Shown here piece after piece: positions 52,015 to 64,000 of a stretch of DNA of 64,000 nucleotides. The stretch covers positions 124,001 through 188,000 of the forward strand of contig JAZGUH010000331.1 of NCBI GenBank assembly GCA_037893225.1, in the 5' to 3' direction. The notes under the pieces are model-generated. The model did no database searches and was not told the DNA's origin. It saw only the letters and a list, made by a program, of their open reading frames with translations. Every line of letters begins with the position of its first letter. The first letter of the stretch is position 1. The DNA comes from Hippasteria phrygiana (Eukaryota > Echinodermata > Asteroidea > Valvatida > Goniasteridae). The position numbers were made by a program, and so were the translations under genes.

Positions 52015-53249
52015 CTTGTTTTCGTTAAGATTTTTTTTTTTTTCTTTTTTTTTTTTTTTTCTTTTTTTTTTTTTTTTTCTTTTTCAGCCAAATGCCCATA
52101 GCATTTGTACACGTTTTCTTTCTTACCGGCACTTTGGCTACTTTTATGCTGCCGATTGGCTTTAAACTTGGCAGACACTTAGACTAACTACTCAGAATGT
52201 ATGCCGAACATTTACGTCATGATGACGTCATCACGTGATTTTTTATGAATTTTTGAAATTTGAAAATCGTAAAATTCTTTTCAATATATCTGGCGAACAA
52301 AACAAGATATTTTCAAAATTCTTTTTGGTATAGCTTTGGTACGTCTCAGAGATATCCCCTAAAAGGGAGAAAATGTGTGACGTCATGATGACATCATCAA
52401 AAATGTGCTTTTTTAAAACACATATAAGGATAGGTCCGATCGTCATGAAAATTGGTGGGTAGGTAGATAGTGCCACTAGCATGGAAAATCCAAAGTGACG
52501 TCATGATGACGTCATCGGCTGATTTTCTATGAATTTTTAGTTCTATCCCAAATCCCATAGACTTTGTACACGAATTTTGTAAGAGCCACTTTGGTCACTA
52601 AACAACCTCAGATCTTTATCAGGTTTAACTCAAACAGAGACCCTAAGCTGAAAATGTATGCCGAAGAGTGACGTCATGATGACGTCATCACTTGTCATGT
52701 GACGTCATCTTAAAGGTGCATTTTTCAAGGGCACATATCTAGAGAACCGTAGGTCCGATTCCATTCAAACCTGCTATGGTGGTAGACAAGTACGTGTTAT
52801 AGATGAAAATTGAGGTGACGTCATGATGACCTCATCATACGATTTTAAAGTAATTGTAAAGTTTTTTAACCTTAAAGTTTCTTAAACCCATATCTCTTTA
52901 ACAGAACATGCTAAATTCAAAATTCTTTTTGTAATAGCTTTGTTAGCTCCTATATTCTTTCACATAAATGGGAAAATGTGTGACGTCATCATGACGTCAT
53001 CAAAAATATGCTTTTTTGAAACACATATAAGGGTAGGTCCGATCGTCATAAAAATTGGTGGGTATGTAGATAGTGCCACCCGCATGCAGAAGCCGAAGTG
53101 ACGTCATGATGACCTCATCGGCTAATTTTCTATAATTTTTTAATTGTTTTAATTTTATTAAAATTTTTGAAATTTAATTTTAATCACCAAATTTTACACA
53201 AAAAAACCGAAACAGCCCTGTGTTTGTCCACAAACACTATTGGCTCTAG
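51674..53249 (+). mobile_element. Helitron-like unit H3
   Basis: It opens with six stacked 5' hairpins (51674-52014), then T/C tracts, CCCATAGCATTTGTACACG and the CRE-rich body. It ends CGAAACAGCCCTGTGTTTGT, the hairpin 53220-53237 and CTAG (53246-53249), immediately followed by the T tract and leader of the next unit. Open frames in the T-rich part are poly-Phe/poly-Lys artefacts. Confidence 0.72.
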
Positions 53250-53446
53250 TTTTTTTTTTTTTTTCTTTTTCAGACTTTTTGCCCATAGCATTTGTACACG
53301 TTTTCTTTCTGCCAGGCACTTTGGCTACTTTTATGCAGCCGATTGCCTTTAAATTTAACAGACACTTAGACCAACTGCTCAGGATGCATGCCGAACTTTT
53401 ACGTCATGATGACGTCATCACGTAATTTTTTATGAATTTTTGAATT

Positions 53447-54400
53447 TTGAAAATCGTAACATTCATTAAATTATATCTAGCGAACCAAATAAGATATTTT
53501 CAAAATTCTTTTTCTTATGGCTTTGGTATGTCTCAAAGATATGCCCTAAATTGCGAAAATTGTGTGACGTCATGATGACGTCATCAAAAATGTGTTTTTT
53601 TGTTAACGCATGTAAGGGTCAATCCGATTACAAAAATGTATATATTGAATTTTCCTGTACCCAATTCCAAAATTTCATGATCGTGGCTCACTCAAGTATG
53701 AAATAGGAGCCATTTCAAAATTTAGACCAAATTCAATATAACACAAAGGAATTCTGGGAAGGGCTGATAACCATGGGTATTATGTGCTTGCTGTTTATAA
53801 AAGGGTTGATTTCTAGTCTTTTTTCAAGTCGCCAAATTTTTGAAGTATTAAAATCGTAACATTCTTTTCAATATATCTAGCGAACAAAACAAGATATTTT
53901 CAAAATTATTTTTGTTACAGCTTTGGTATGTCTCAAAGATATGCCCTAAAAAGCGAAAATTGTGTGACGTCATGATGACGTCATCAACAAATCTTTTTTT
54001 TTTTAACGCATGTAAGGGTCAATCCGATTACAAAAATGTATACATTGTATTTTTCTGTACCCAATTCCAAAATTTCATGATCGTGGCTCACTCAAGTAAG
54101 AAATGACAGCCATTTCAAAATTTAGACCAAATTCAATATAACACAAAGGAATTCTGGGACGGGCTGATAACCATGGCTATTATGAGCTTGCTGTTTATAA
54201 ACGGGGTTGATTTCTAGTCTTTTTTCAAGTCGCTGAATTTTTGAAGTTTTAAAATCGTAACATTCTTTTCAATATATCTAGCGAACAAAACAAGATATTT
54301 TCAAAATTATTTTTGTTACAGCTTTGGTATGTCTCAAAGATATGCCCTAAAAAGCGAAAATTGTGTGACGTCATGATGACGTCATAAAAAAATTCTTTTT
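53447..54400 (+). repeat. 400-bp tandem repeats in H4
   Basis: The marker TGTGTGACGTCATGATGACG falls at 53561, 53961 and 54362, a 400-401-bp period. Each unit holds CAAAACAAGATATTTTCAAA, ACGCATGTAAGGGTCAATCC and GGAATTCTGGGAMGGGCTGA segments. Confidence 0.9.
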
Positions 54401-55130
54401 TTTAAGTCGCTAGAATATTGCCCATAGCATTTGTAAACTTTTTCTTTCTTACCGGCCACTTTGGCTACTTTTAAACTTGGCAGACACTTACCCCAACTGC
54501 TCACAATGTGTGCCGAACCTTTACGTCATGATGACGTCATCACATGTCACGTGACGTCATCTTAAAGGGGCATTTTTCGAAGCCATATCGTCACACAAAA
54601 AGTACAAGACCGATTAAGTTGGAACGTAATATCTAGGTATGCCACCGGGTGTTATAGATGAACATTGACATGACGTTATGATCAAGTCATAACATGTCAC
54701 GTGGTGTCATCTTAAAGGGGCACTCGCTAGATTATTGCCCATAGCATTTGTAAACGTTTTCTTTCTTACCGGCCAGTTTGGCTACTTTTAAACTTGGCAG
54801 ACACTTACCCCAACTGCTCACAATATGTGCCGAACTTTTACGTCATGATGACGTCATCACATGCCACGTGACGTCATCTGAAAGGGGCATTTTTCGAAGC
54901 CATATTTTTACCGAAGTAGAAGTCAGATTAAGTTGAAAAGTAATATCTAGGTAGCCCAGTAGATTATCTTAAACAATTTTGTGTCAGGAATGCTTGTAGG
55001 CCGGCATGTGTTATATATGAAAATTGATGCGACGTTGTGGTGACGTCATCATATGATTTTAGAGTAATTGTTTTACTTTTGAATCTTTAAGCTATAAGGC
55101 CTATCTCATCAACTGAACATGCTAATTTCG

Positions 55131-57035
55131 AAATTCTTATTGTAATTCTTTTTGAAATAGGTTGTTTAGGTAAACAAGTTTTACGTTCTGTGATTTGGGA
55201 GGATTTAACATAATTTTCAAAAATAGTTGTTGTATTTTGTTCCACTCAAGTAAATGTTGTCTCAATCGTATTTTGGATTACCTTACTTTTAATTTCCAGT
55301 TTATAATTCCCAATGTATTAAAAAAAATGCGTTCTGTGATTTTCTACTGCTCAAATAAAGTTTGTTTCAGCCGTCTATTCTTTAAGGTGTGTTGCGTTAA
55401 TTACTGGTTTTCCGTTTTCAAACACTACATGGGTTATGCTTCGCTCTCACCCACCGCTCTATGTGTGTGTTTGCCTTAAATTGTTAGTTAAGTTTGGTAT
55501 ACAGTGCTAGGCGCCACCGGACAAAATCCGTGAATGAATTTTTACCAGTAAACTCGTATGCTGCCCTCTACAGTTCACTAAACACAACCAGAGGAGTATT
55601 TTTTTAAGTACTACCGCCCTCTTGCGCTAAAAAGTTGACAGGTTTGTCAATTGTGGCAGAGAAACTTTTGACCAGTAAGATTATGTCGAACTTTCCTTGC
55701 ATTTAACTGTACCTCCCTAGGGTGTGTGGAAAATCATATTACAATTGGAGAATTCAGGACTATTAGGGTTAATAAGACCGTATTTTCTTTCAATTATATA
55801 CTGTAATAAAAATATACTAGTAAGACTTCATTAAATAACTCTCTTTATTCAAAGGTCTTGTTTTCAAAGAATTCTTTTTATTGCTTCCTACGTGCCACAA
55901 TGTCAACATGCATTTTTATCAAGAACATATCACATAATATTAATAAAGATTCAAATTTGAGAGGCAAGTTACTCCAATACAAGCCTGAAAACAAAATGTT
56001 GAAGAGAAAAAGTTGTGTATTTAACAAGTGCATTCAGTGAAAAGCACAGAAACAATCATGCGTCTTATAACATTCTTTCCAAATTCTTATTGTAATTCTT
56101 TTTGAAATATGTTTTTTACGTCATAGGTAAACAAGTTTTGCGTTCTGTGATTTGGGAGGATTTAACATAATTTTCAAAAATAATTGTTGTATTTTGTTCC
56201 ACTCAAGTAAATGTTGTCTCAATCGTCATTTGGATTACCTTACATTTAATTTCCAGTTTATAATTCCCAATGTATTAAAACAAATGCGTTCTGTGATTTT
56301 CTACTGCTCAAATAAAGTTTGTTTCAGCCGTGCATTCTTTAAGGTGTGTTGCGTTAATTTCTGGTTTTCCGTCTTCAAACACTACAGGGGGTATGCTTCG
56401 GTCTCACCCACCGCTCTATGTGTTTGTTTGCCTTAAATTGTTAGTTAAGTTTGGTATACAGTGCTAGGCGCCACCGGACAAAATCCGTGAATGAATTTTT
56501 ACCAGTAAACTCGTATGCTGCCCTCTACAATTCACTAAACACAACCAGAGGAGTATTTTTGTAAGTACTACCGCCCTCTTGCGCTAAAAAGTTGACAGGT
56601 TTGTCAATTGTGGCAGAGAAACTTTTGACCAGCAAGATTATGTCGGACTTTCTTTGCATTTAACTGTACCTCCCTAGGGTGTGTGGAAAATCATATTAAA
56701 ATTTGAGAATTCAGGACTATTAGGGTTAATAAGACCGTATTTTCTTTCAATTATATACTGTAATAAAAATATACCAGTAAGACTTCATTAAATAACTCTC
56801 TTCATTCAAAGGTCTTGTTTTCAAAGAATTCTTTTTATTGCTTCCTACGTGCCACAATGTCAACATGCATTTTTATCAAGAACATATCACATAATATTAA
56901 TAAAGATTCAAATTTGAGAGGCAAGTTACTCCAATACAAGGCTGAAAACAAAATGTTGAAGAGAAAAAGTTGTATTTAACAAGTGCATTCAGTGAAAAGC
57001 ACACAAACAATCAGGCGTCTTATAACATTCTTTTT
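55131..57035 (+). repeat. Two 950-bp modules in H4
   Basis: The module start AAATTCTTATTGTAATTCTT occurs at 55131 and 56081. Both hold GGAGGATTTAACATAATTTT, GTGCTAGGCGCCACCGGACA and CATGCATTTTTATCAAGAAC. Frames of 94 and 60 codons recur, but they open with TTG and one copy elsewhere carries a stop, so I do not call them genes. The module differs in base composition and lacks CRE motifs, as expected of inserted or captured sequence. Confidence 0.85.
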
Positions 57036-57052
57036 GAATTACAGACATACAT

Positions 57053-58170
57053 GATGACGTCATCACATGCCACGTGACGTCATCTTAAAGGGGCAGTTTT
57101 TGAAGCTATATATCTACAAAAGTACAAGTTCGATTAAGTTGAAAAGTAATATCTAGGTAGCCCAGTAGGTTTATAGCTGAAAATTGACATGACATTATCA
57201 TGATTGATGTCATCACATGTCACGTGACGTCATCTTAAAGGGGCAGTTTTGAAGCCATATATCTACAAAAGTACAAATTCGATTAAGTTGAAATGTAATA
57301 TCCAGGTAGGTCTGCAGGTTCATAGATGAAAATAAACATGACAATAGGACGACGTCATCACATGTCACGTGACGTCATCTTAAAGGGGCAGTTTTGGAAG
57401 CCATATATCAACAAAAGTACAAGTTCAATTAAGTTGAAACGTAATATCTAGGTAGGCCAGTAGGTTTATAGATGGAAATTGACATGACATTATCATGATG
57501 TCATCACATGTCACGTGATGTCATCTTAAAGGGGCATTCGCTAGACTATATTGCATTTGTACATGTTTTTTTCTTACTGGCACTTTGGGTACTTTTAAAA
57601 TTGGCAGAATTGCTCAGAATGTGTGTCGAACTTTTATGTCATGATGACGTCATCACATGTCAACTTGACGTCATCTTAAAGGGGCATTTTTCGTAGCCAT
57701 ACATTGTGTATCTACACAAGTACAAGTCCGATTAAGTTGAAACGTAATATCTAAGTATGCTACACGGTGTGTTATAGATGAAAGTTGACATAACGTTATG
57801 ATGACATCACATGTCACGTGATGTCATCTTAAAGGAGCATTCGCTAGACTATTGCCCATAGCATTTGTACACTTTTTTCTTATTGGCACTTTGGGTACTT
57901 TTCAAATTAGCAGACACTTAGACCAACTGCTCAGAATGTGTGTCGAACTTTTACGTCATGATGACATCATCACATGTCACGTGACGTCATCTTAAAGAGG
58001 CATTTTTCAAAGCCATATATCTACAAAAGTACAAGTCCGATTAAGTTGAAACATGTATCTAGGTATGCCACCGGGTGTTATAGGTGAACATTGACTTGAC
58101 GTTATGAAGTGATCACATGTCACGTGATGTCATTTTAAAGGGGCATTCGCTACACTATTCCCCATAACAT
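57053..58170 (+). repeat. 145-bp tandem repeats in H4
   Basis: CACGTGACGTCATCTTAAAG-type unit starts fall at 57071, 57221, 57366 and 57512 (period 145-150). Later units are interspersed with partial copies of the element leader (CATTCGCTAGACTA... GCATTTGTACA). Confidence 0.85.
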
Positions 58171-58372
58171 TTGTACTCGATTTCTTTCTTTAAACCAATC
58201 CTTCACACATCCAATAACGTTAATTATTGTATAAACATTTGACTAACTAACACAATAAAAAAAACACGAAACAGCCCTGTGTTTGTCCACGGGACAAACA
58301 CATAACATGTCTAGTTTCTTTTTTTTGGCTGTTTCGAAAGTTTTTCGAAACAGCCCTTGTTTTCGTTAAGAT

Positions 58373-58404
<32 letters not shown>

Positions 58405-58709
58405 TTTTTTTTTCTTTTTCAGACTTTTTGCCCATAGCATTTGTACACGTTTTCTTTCTGCCAGGCACTTTGGCTACTTTTATGCAGCCGATTGCCTTTA
58501 AATTTAACAGACACTTAGACCAACTGCTCAGGATGCATGCCGAACTTTTACGTCATGATGACGTCATCACGTAATTTTTTATGAATTTTTGAATTTTGAA
58601 AATCGTAACATTCATTAAATTATATCTAGCGAACAAAATAAGATATTTTCAAAATTCTTTTTCTTATAGCTTTGGTATGTCTCAAAGATATGCCTTAAAA
58701 AGCGAAAAT

Positions 58710-59935
58710 TGTGTGACGTCATGATGACGTCATCAAAAATGCTTTTTTTTTTTAACGCATGTAAGGGTCAATCTGATTACAAAAATGTATACATTGTATT
58801 TTTCTGTACCCAATTCCAAAATTTCATGATCGTGGCTCACTCAAGTAACAAATGACAGCCATTTCAAAATTTAGACCAAATTCAATATAACACAAAGGAA
58901 TTCTGGGACGGGCTGATAACCATGGCTATTATGAGCTTGCTGTTTATAAAAGGGGTTGATTTCTAGTCTTTTTTCAAGTCGCTGAATTTTTGAAGTATTA
59001 AAATCGTAACATTCTTTTCAATATATCTAGCGAACAAAACAAGATATTTTCAAAATTATTTTTGTTATAGCTTTGGTATGTCTCAAAGATATGCCCTAAA
59101 AGGCGAAAATTGTGTGACGTCATGATGACGTCATCAAAATTTTTTTTTTTTTTAACGCATGTAAGGGTCAATCCGATTACAAAAATGTATACATTGTATT
59201 TTTCTGTACCCAATTCCAAAATTTCATGATCGTGGCTCACTCAAGTAAGAAATGACAGCCATTTCAAAATTTAGACCAAATTCAATATAACACAAAGGAA
59301 TTCTGGGACGGGCTGATAACCATGGCTATTATGAGCTTGCTGTTTATAAAAGGGGTTGATTTCTAGTCTTTTTTCAAGTCGCTGAATTTTTGAAGTATTA
59401 AAATCGTAACATTCTTTTCAATATATCTAGCGAACAAAACAAGATATTTTAAAAATTATTTTTGTTATAGCTTTGGTATGTCTCAAAGATATGCCCTAAA
59501 AGGCGAAAATTGTGTGACGTCATGATGACGTCATGAACAATATTTTTTTTTTTTAACGCATGTAAGGGTCAATCCGATTACAAAAATGTATACATTGAAT
59601 TTTTCTGTACCTAATTCCAAAATTTCATGATCGTGGCTCACTCAAGTAAGAAATAGGAGCCATTTCAAAATTTAGACCAAATTCAATATAACACAAAGGA
59701 ATTCTGGGAAGGGCAGATAACCATGGCTTAAATGAGCATGCTGTTTATAAAAAGGGTTGATTTGTAGTCTTTTTTCAAGTCGCTGAATTGTTAAATTTTT
59801 GGAATCGTAACATTCTTTTCAATATATCTAGCGAACAAAACAAGATATTTTCAAAATTCTTTTTGTTATAGCTTTGGTATGTCTCAAAGATATGCCCTAA
59901 AAAGCGAAAATTGTGTGACGTCATGATGACGTCAT
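58710..59935 (+). repeat. 400-bp tandem repeats in H5
   Basis: Four markers at 58710, 59111, 59511 and 59912 give periods of 400-401 bp. H4 has three such units, so one unit was gained or lost since the duplication. Confidence 0.9.
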
Positions 59936-60362
59936 AAAAAAAATCTTTTTTCAAGTCGCTAGAATATTGCCCATAGCATTTGTAAACGTTTTCTTTCTTA
60001 CCGGCCACTTTGGCTACTTTTAAACTTGGCAGACACTTACCCCAACTGCTCACAATGTGTGCCGAACCTTTACGTCATGGTGACGTCATCACATGTCACG
60101 TGACGTCATCTGAAAGGGGAATTTTTCGAAGCCATACTTTTACCGAAGTAGAAGTCAGATTAAGTTGAAAAGTAATATCTAGGTAGCCCAGTAGATTATC
60201 TTAAACAATTTTGTGTCAGGAATGCTTGTAGGCCGGCATGTGTTATATATGAAAATTGATGCGACGTTATGGTGACGTCATCATATGATTTTATAGTAAT
60301 TTTTTTACTTTTGAATCTTTAAGCTATAAGGCCTATCTCATCAACTGAACATGCTAATTTCG

Positions 60363-62270
60363 AAATTCTTATTGTAATTCTTTTTGAAATAGGTTTTTTA
60401 GGTAAACAAGTTTTACGTTCTGTGATTTGGGAGGATTTAACATAATTTTCAAAAATAGTTGTTGTATTTTGTTCCACTCAAGTAAATGTTGTCTCAATCG
60501 TATTTTGGATTACCTTACTTTTAATTTCCAGTTTATAATTCCCAATGTATTAAAAAAAATGCGTTCTGTGATTTTCTACTGCTCAAATAAAGTTTGTTTC
60601 AGCCGTCTATTCTTTAAGGTGTGTTGCGTTAATTACTAGTTTTCCGTTTTCAAACACTACATGGGGTATGCTTCGCTCTCACCCACCGCTCTATGTGTGT
60701 GTTTGCCTTAAATTGTTAGTTAAGTTTGGTATACAGTGCTAGGCGCCACCGGACAAAATCCGTGAATGAGTTTTTACCAGTAAACTCGTATGCTGCCCTC
60801 TACAGTTCACTAAACACAACCAGAGGAGTATTTTTTTAAGTACTACCGCCCTCTTGCGCTAAAAAGTTGACAGGTTTGTCAATTGTGGCAGAGAAACTTT
60901 TGACCAGTAAGATTATGTCGAACTTTCCTTGCATTTAACTGTACCTCCCTAGGGTGTGTGGAAAATCATATTACAATTGGAGAATTCAGGACTATTAGGG
61001 TTAATAAGACCGTATTTTCTTTCAATTATATACTGTAATAAAAATATACCAGTAAGACTTCATTAAATAACTCTCTTTATTCAAAGGTCTTGTTTTCAAA
61101 GAATTCTTTTTATTGCTTCCTACGTGCCACAATGTCAACATGCATTTTTATCAAGAACATATCACATAATATTAATAAAGATTCAAATTTGAGAGGCAAG
61201 TTACTCCAATACAAGCCTGAAAACAAAATGTTGAAGAGAAAAAGTTGTGTATTTAACAAGTGCATTCAGTGAAAAGCACAGAAACAATCATGCGTCTTAT
61301 AACATTCTTTCCAAATTCTTATTGTAATTCTTTTTGAAATATGTTTTTTACGTCATAGGTAAACAAGTTTTGCGTTCTGTGATTTGGGAGGATTTAACAT
61401 AATTTTCAAAAATAATTGTTGTATTTTGTTCCACTCAAGTAAATGTTGTCTCAATCGTCTTTTGGATTACCTTACATTTAATTTCCAGTTTATAATTCCC
61501 AATGTATTAAACAAAATGCGTTCTGTGATTTTCTACTGCTCAAATAAAGTTTGTTTCAGCCGTCTATTCTTTAAGGTGTGTTGCGTTAATTACTGGTTTT
61601 CCGTTTTCAAACACTACATGGGGTATGCTTCGCTCTCACCCACCGCTCTATGTGTGTGTTTGCCTTAAATTGTTAGTTAAGTTTGGTATACAGTGCTAGG
61701 CGCCACCGGACAAAATCCGTGAATGAGTTTTTACCAGTAAACTCGTATGCTGCCCTCTACAGTTCACTAAACACAACCAGAGGAGTATTTTTTTAAGTAC
61801 TACCGCCCTCTTGCGCTAAAAAGTTGACAGGTTTGTCAATTGTGGCAGAGAAACTTTTGACCAGTAAGATTATGTCGAACTTTCCTTGCATTTAACTGTA
61901 CCTCCCTAGGGTGTGTGGAAAATCATATTACAATTGGAGAATTCAGGACTATTAGGGTTAATAAGACCGTATTTTCTTTCAATTATATACTGTAATAAAA
62001 ATATACTAGTAAGACTTCATTAAATAACTCTCTTTATTCAAAGGTCTTGTTTTCAAAGAATTTTTTTTATTGCTTCCTACGTGCCACAATGTCAACATCC
62101 ATTTTTATCAAGAACATATCACATAATATTAATATAGATTCAAATTTGAGAGGCAAGTTACTCCAATACAAGCCTGAAAACAAAATGTTGAAGAGAAAAA
62201 GTTGTGTATTTAACAAGTGCATTCAGTGAAAAGCACAGAAACAATCAGGCGTCTTATAACATTCTTTTTG
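60363..62270 (+). repeat. Two 950-bp modules in H5
   Basis: Starts at 60363 and 61313, the same period as in H4. The first copy carries TACTAG in place of TACTGG at about 60637, which ends the 94-codon frame early. Confidence 0.85.
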
Positions 62271-63557
62271 AATTACAGACATACATGATGACGTCATCAC
62301 ATGCCACGTGACGTCATCTTAAAGGGGCAGTTTTTGAAGCTATATATCTACAAAAGTACAAGTTCGATTCAGTTGAAAAGTAATATCTAGGTAGCCCAGT
62401 AGGTTTATAGCTGAAAATTGACATGACATTATCATGATTGATGTCATCACATGTCACGTGACGTCATCTTAAAGGGGCAGTTTTGAAGCCATATATCTAC
62501 AAAAGTACAAATTCGATTAAGTTGAAATGTAATATCCAGGTAGGTCTGCAGGTTCATAGATGAAAATAAACATGACAATAGGACGACGTCATCACATGTC
62601 ACGTGACGTCATCTTAAAGGGGCAGTTTTGGAAGCCATATATCAACAAAAGTACAAGTTCAATTAAGTTGAAACGTAATATCTAGGTAGGCCAGTAGGTT
62701 TATAGATGGAAATTGACATGACATTATCATGATGTCATCACATGTCACGTGATGTCATCTTAAAGGGGCATTCGCTAGACTATTGCATTTGTACATGTTT
62801 TTTTCTTACTGGCACTTTGGGTACTTTTAAAATTGGCAGACACTTAGACCAACTGCTCAGAATGTGTGTCGAACTTTTATGTCATGATGACGTCATCACA
62901 TGTCAACTTGACGTCATCTTAAAAGGGCATTTTTCGTAGCCATACATTGTGTATCTACAAAAGTACAAGTCCGATTAAGTTGAAACGTAATATCTAAGTA
63001 TGCTACACGGTGTGTTATAGATGAAAGTTGACATAACGTTATGATGACATCACATGTCACGTGATGTCATCTTAAAGGAGCATTCGCTAGACTATTGCCC
63101 ATAGCATTTGTACACTTTTTTCTTATTGGCACTTTGGGTACTTTTCAAATTGGCAGACACTTAGACCAACTGCTCAGAATGTGTGTCGAACTTTTACGTC
63201 ATGATGACATCATCACATGTCACGTGACGTCATCTTAAAGAGGCATTTTTCAAAGCCATATATCTACAAAAGTACAAGTCCGATTAAGTTCAAACATGTA
63301 TCTAGGTATGCCACCGGGTGTTATAGGTGAACATTGACTTGACGTTATGAAGTGATCACATGTCACGTGATGTCATTTTAAAGGAGCATTCGCTACACTA
63401 TTCCCCATAACATTTGTACTCGATTTCTTTCTTTAAACCAATCCTTCACACATCCAATAACGTTAATTATTGTATAAACATTTGACTAACTAACACAATA
63501 AAAAAAACACGAAACAGCCCTGTGTTTGTCCACGGGACAAACACATAACATGTCTAG

Positions 63558-64000
63558 TTTTTTTTTTTTTTTCTTTTTCAGACTTTTTGCCCATAGCGTT
63601 TGTACACGATTTCTTTCTGCCAGGGACTTTGGCTAGTTTTATGCAGCCGATTGCCTTTAAACTTAACAGACACTTAGACCAACTGCTCAGAATGTATGCC
63701 GAACTTTTACGTCATGATGACGTCATCACGTGATTTTTTATGAATTTTTGAATTTTGAAAATCGTAACATTCATTAAATTATATCTAGCGAACAAAACAA
63801 GATATTTTCAAAATTCTTTTTCTTATAGCTTTGGTATGTCTCAAAGATATGCCCTAAAAAGCGAAAACTGTGTGACGTGATGATGACGTCATCAAAAATG
63901 CTTTTTTTTTTTAACGCATGTAAGGGTCAATCTGATTACAAAAATGAATATATTGAATTTTGCTGTACCCAATTCCAAAATTTCATGATCGTGGCTCACT
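63558..64000 (+). mobile_element. Helitron-like unit H6, cut by window end
   Basis: T tract, TTTTTGCCCATAGCGTTTGT leader and the first part of the 400-bp repeat follow the H5 CTAG. The array therefore continues beyond the window. Confidence 0.72.

Larger units (their letters stand above)
53250..58314 (+). mobile_element. Helitron-like unit H4, large
   Basis: From the T tract after the H3 CTAG to its own CTAG (58311-58314). Order: leader CCCATAGCATTTGTACACG; three 400-bp repeats; 145-bp-type repeats; two 950-bp modules; more 145-bp repeats; GAAACAGCCCTGTGTTTGTC; hairpin 58279-58301 (10-bp stem, 3-nt loop); and CTAG. Nothing resembling a Rep or helicase is encoded, so it is non-autonomous. Confidence 0.7.
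58315..63557 (+). mobile_element. Helitron-like unit H5, near-duplicate of H4
   Basis: Starts after the H4 CTAG and has one 5' hairpin (58327-58355). It then repeats the whole H4 order: leader, four 400-bp repeats (58710, 59111, 59511, 59912), 950-bp modules at 60363 and 61313, 145-bp repeats, hairpin 63522-63544 and CTAG (63554-63557). Corresponding positions in H4 and H5 are offset by about 5230-5243 bp with few differences, showing recent tandem duplication. Confidence 0.75.

Noticed and set aside
51588..52178. Poly-Phe and poly-Lys ORFs
   Set aside because: Artefacts of T tracts between the terminal hairpins.
55195..55479. 94-codon frame repeated in four 950-bp modules
   Set aside because: Starts with TTG, and the third copy has a premature stop; similarity among copies is explained by recent DNA duplication.
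53250..64000. CRISPR-like regular repeats
   Set aside because: Units are 145-950 bp, contiguous, without spacers, in animal DNA.

Overview
The window is animal (eukaryotic) DNA: AT-rich, with intron-split genes, GT-AG splice sites, dense small DNA transposons, poly-G/C tracts and ACATGTAC microsatellite. Two host genes could be assembled exon by exon. One is a TMEM248 orthologue. The other is a membrane-anchored protein with an IgGFc-binding N-terminal domain, a family abundant in marine invertebrates. Together with Penelope-like, Ty3/gypsy and Helitron/Helentron-like elements, this suggests a marine invertebrate, possibly a deuterostome (echinoderm, hemichordate or amphioxus). The sequence alone does not settle the species.

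Layout. 1-2095: the decayed 3' half of a Ty3/gypsy retrotransposon (RNase H, integrase, probable 3' LTR). 2884-13843, minus strand: TMEM248 in five coding exons (156+295+142+163+189 nt = 314 codons plus stop). Its introns carry a Penelope-like retroelement with long inverted arms (3436-6536), a 20-bp minisatellite, an 8-bp-TSD MITE and a CCCGGG-rich foldback. 13844-31662: a gene-poor divergent intergenic region with MITEs, a psq-type transposase relic, a first Helitron-like array (20971-24119), a minisatellite-bearing transposon (25939-27254) and a 1.15-kb palindrome (27979-29133). 31663-44670, plus strand: the IgGFc-domain gene in four coding exons (61+1407+88+229 nt = 594 codons plus stop), encoding signal peptide, IgGFc-binding domain, one transmembrane helix and a basic proline/serine-rich tail. 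Its 8-kb first intron is full of foldback elements. 44671-51673: MITEs, a tRNA-like relic and unassigned DNA. 51674-64000: a large head-to-tail array of Helitron-like elements running off the window end.

The two host genes are transcribed divergently about 18 kb apart, and nothing visible links their functions. The most unusual structure is the Helitron-like system. Each unit ends in a short hairpin followed by CTAG next to a T tract and joins directly to the next unit. The 5' ends carry 29-30-nt perfect hairpins whose sequence variants are compensated on both arms. The bodies are built of 145-bp, 400-bp and 950-bp repeats loaded with TGACGTCA (CRE) and TCACGTGAC (E-box) motifs. All calls come from reading the sequence and from remembered family features. 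No database search was possible.
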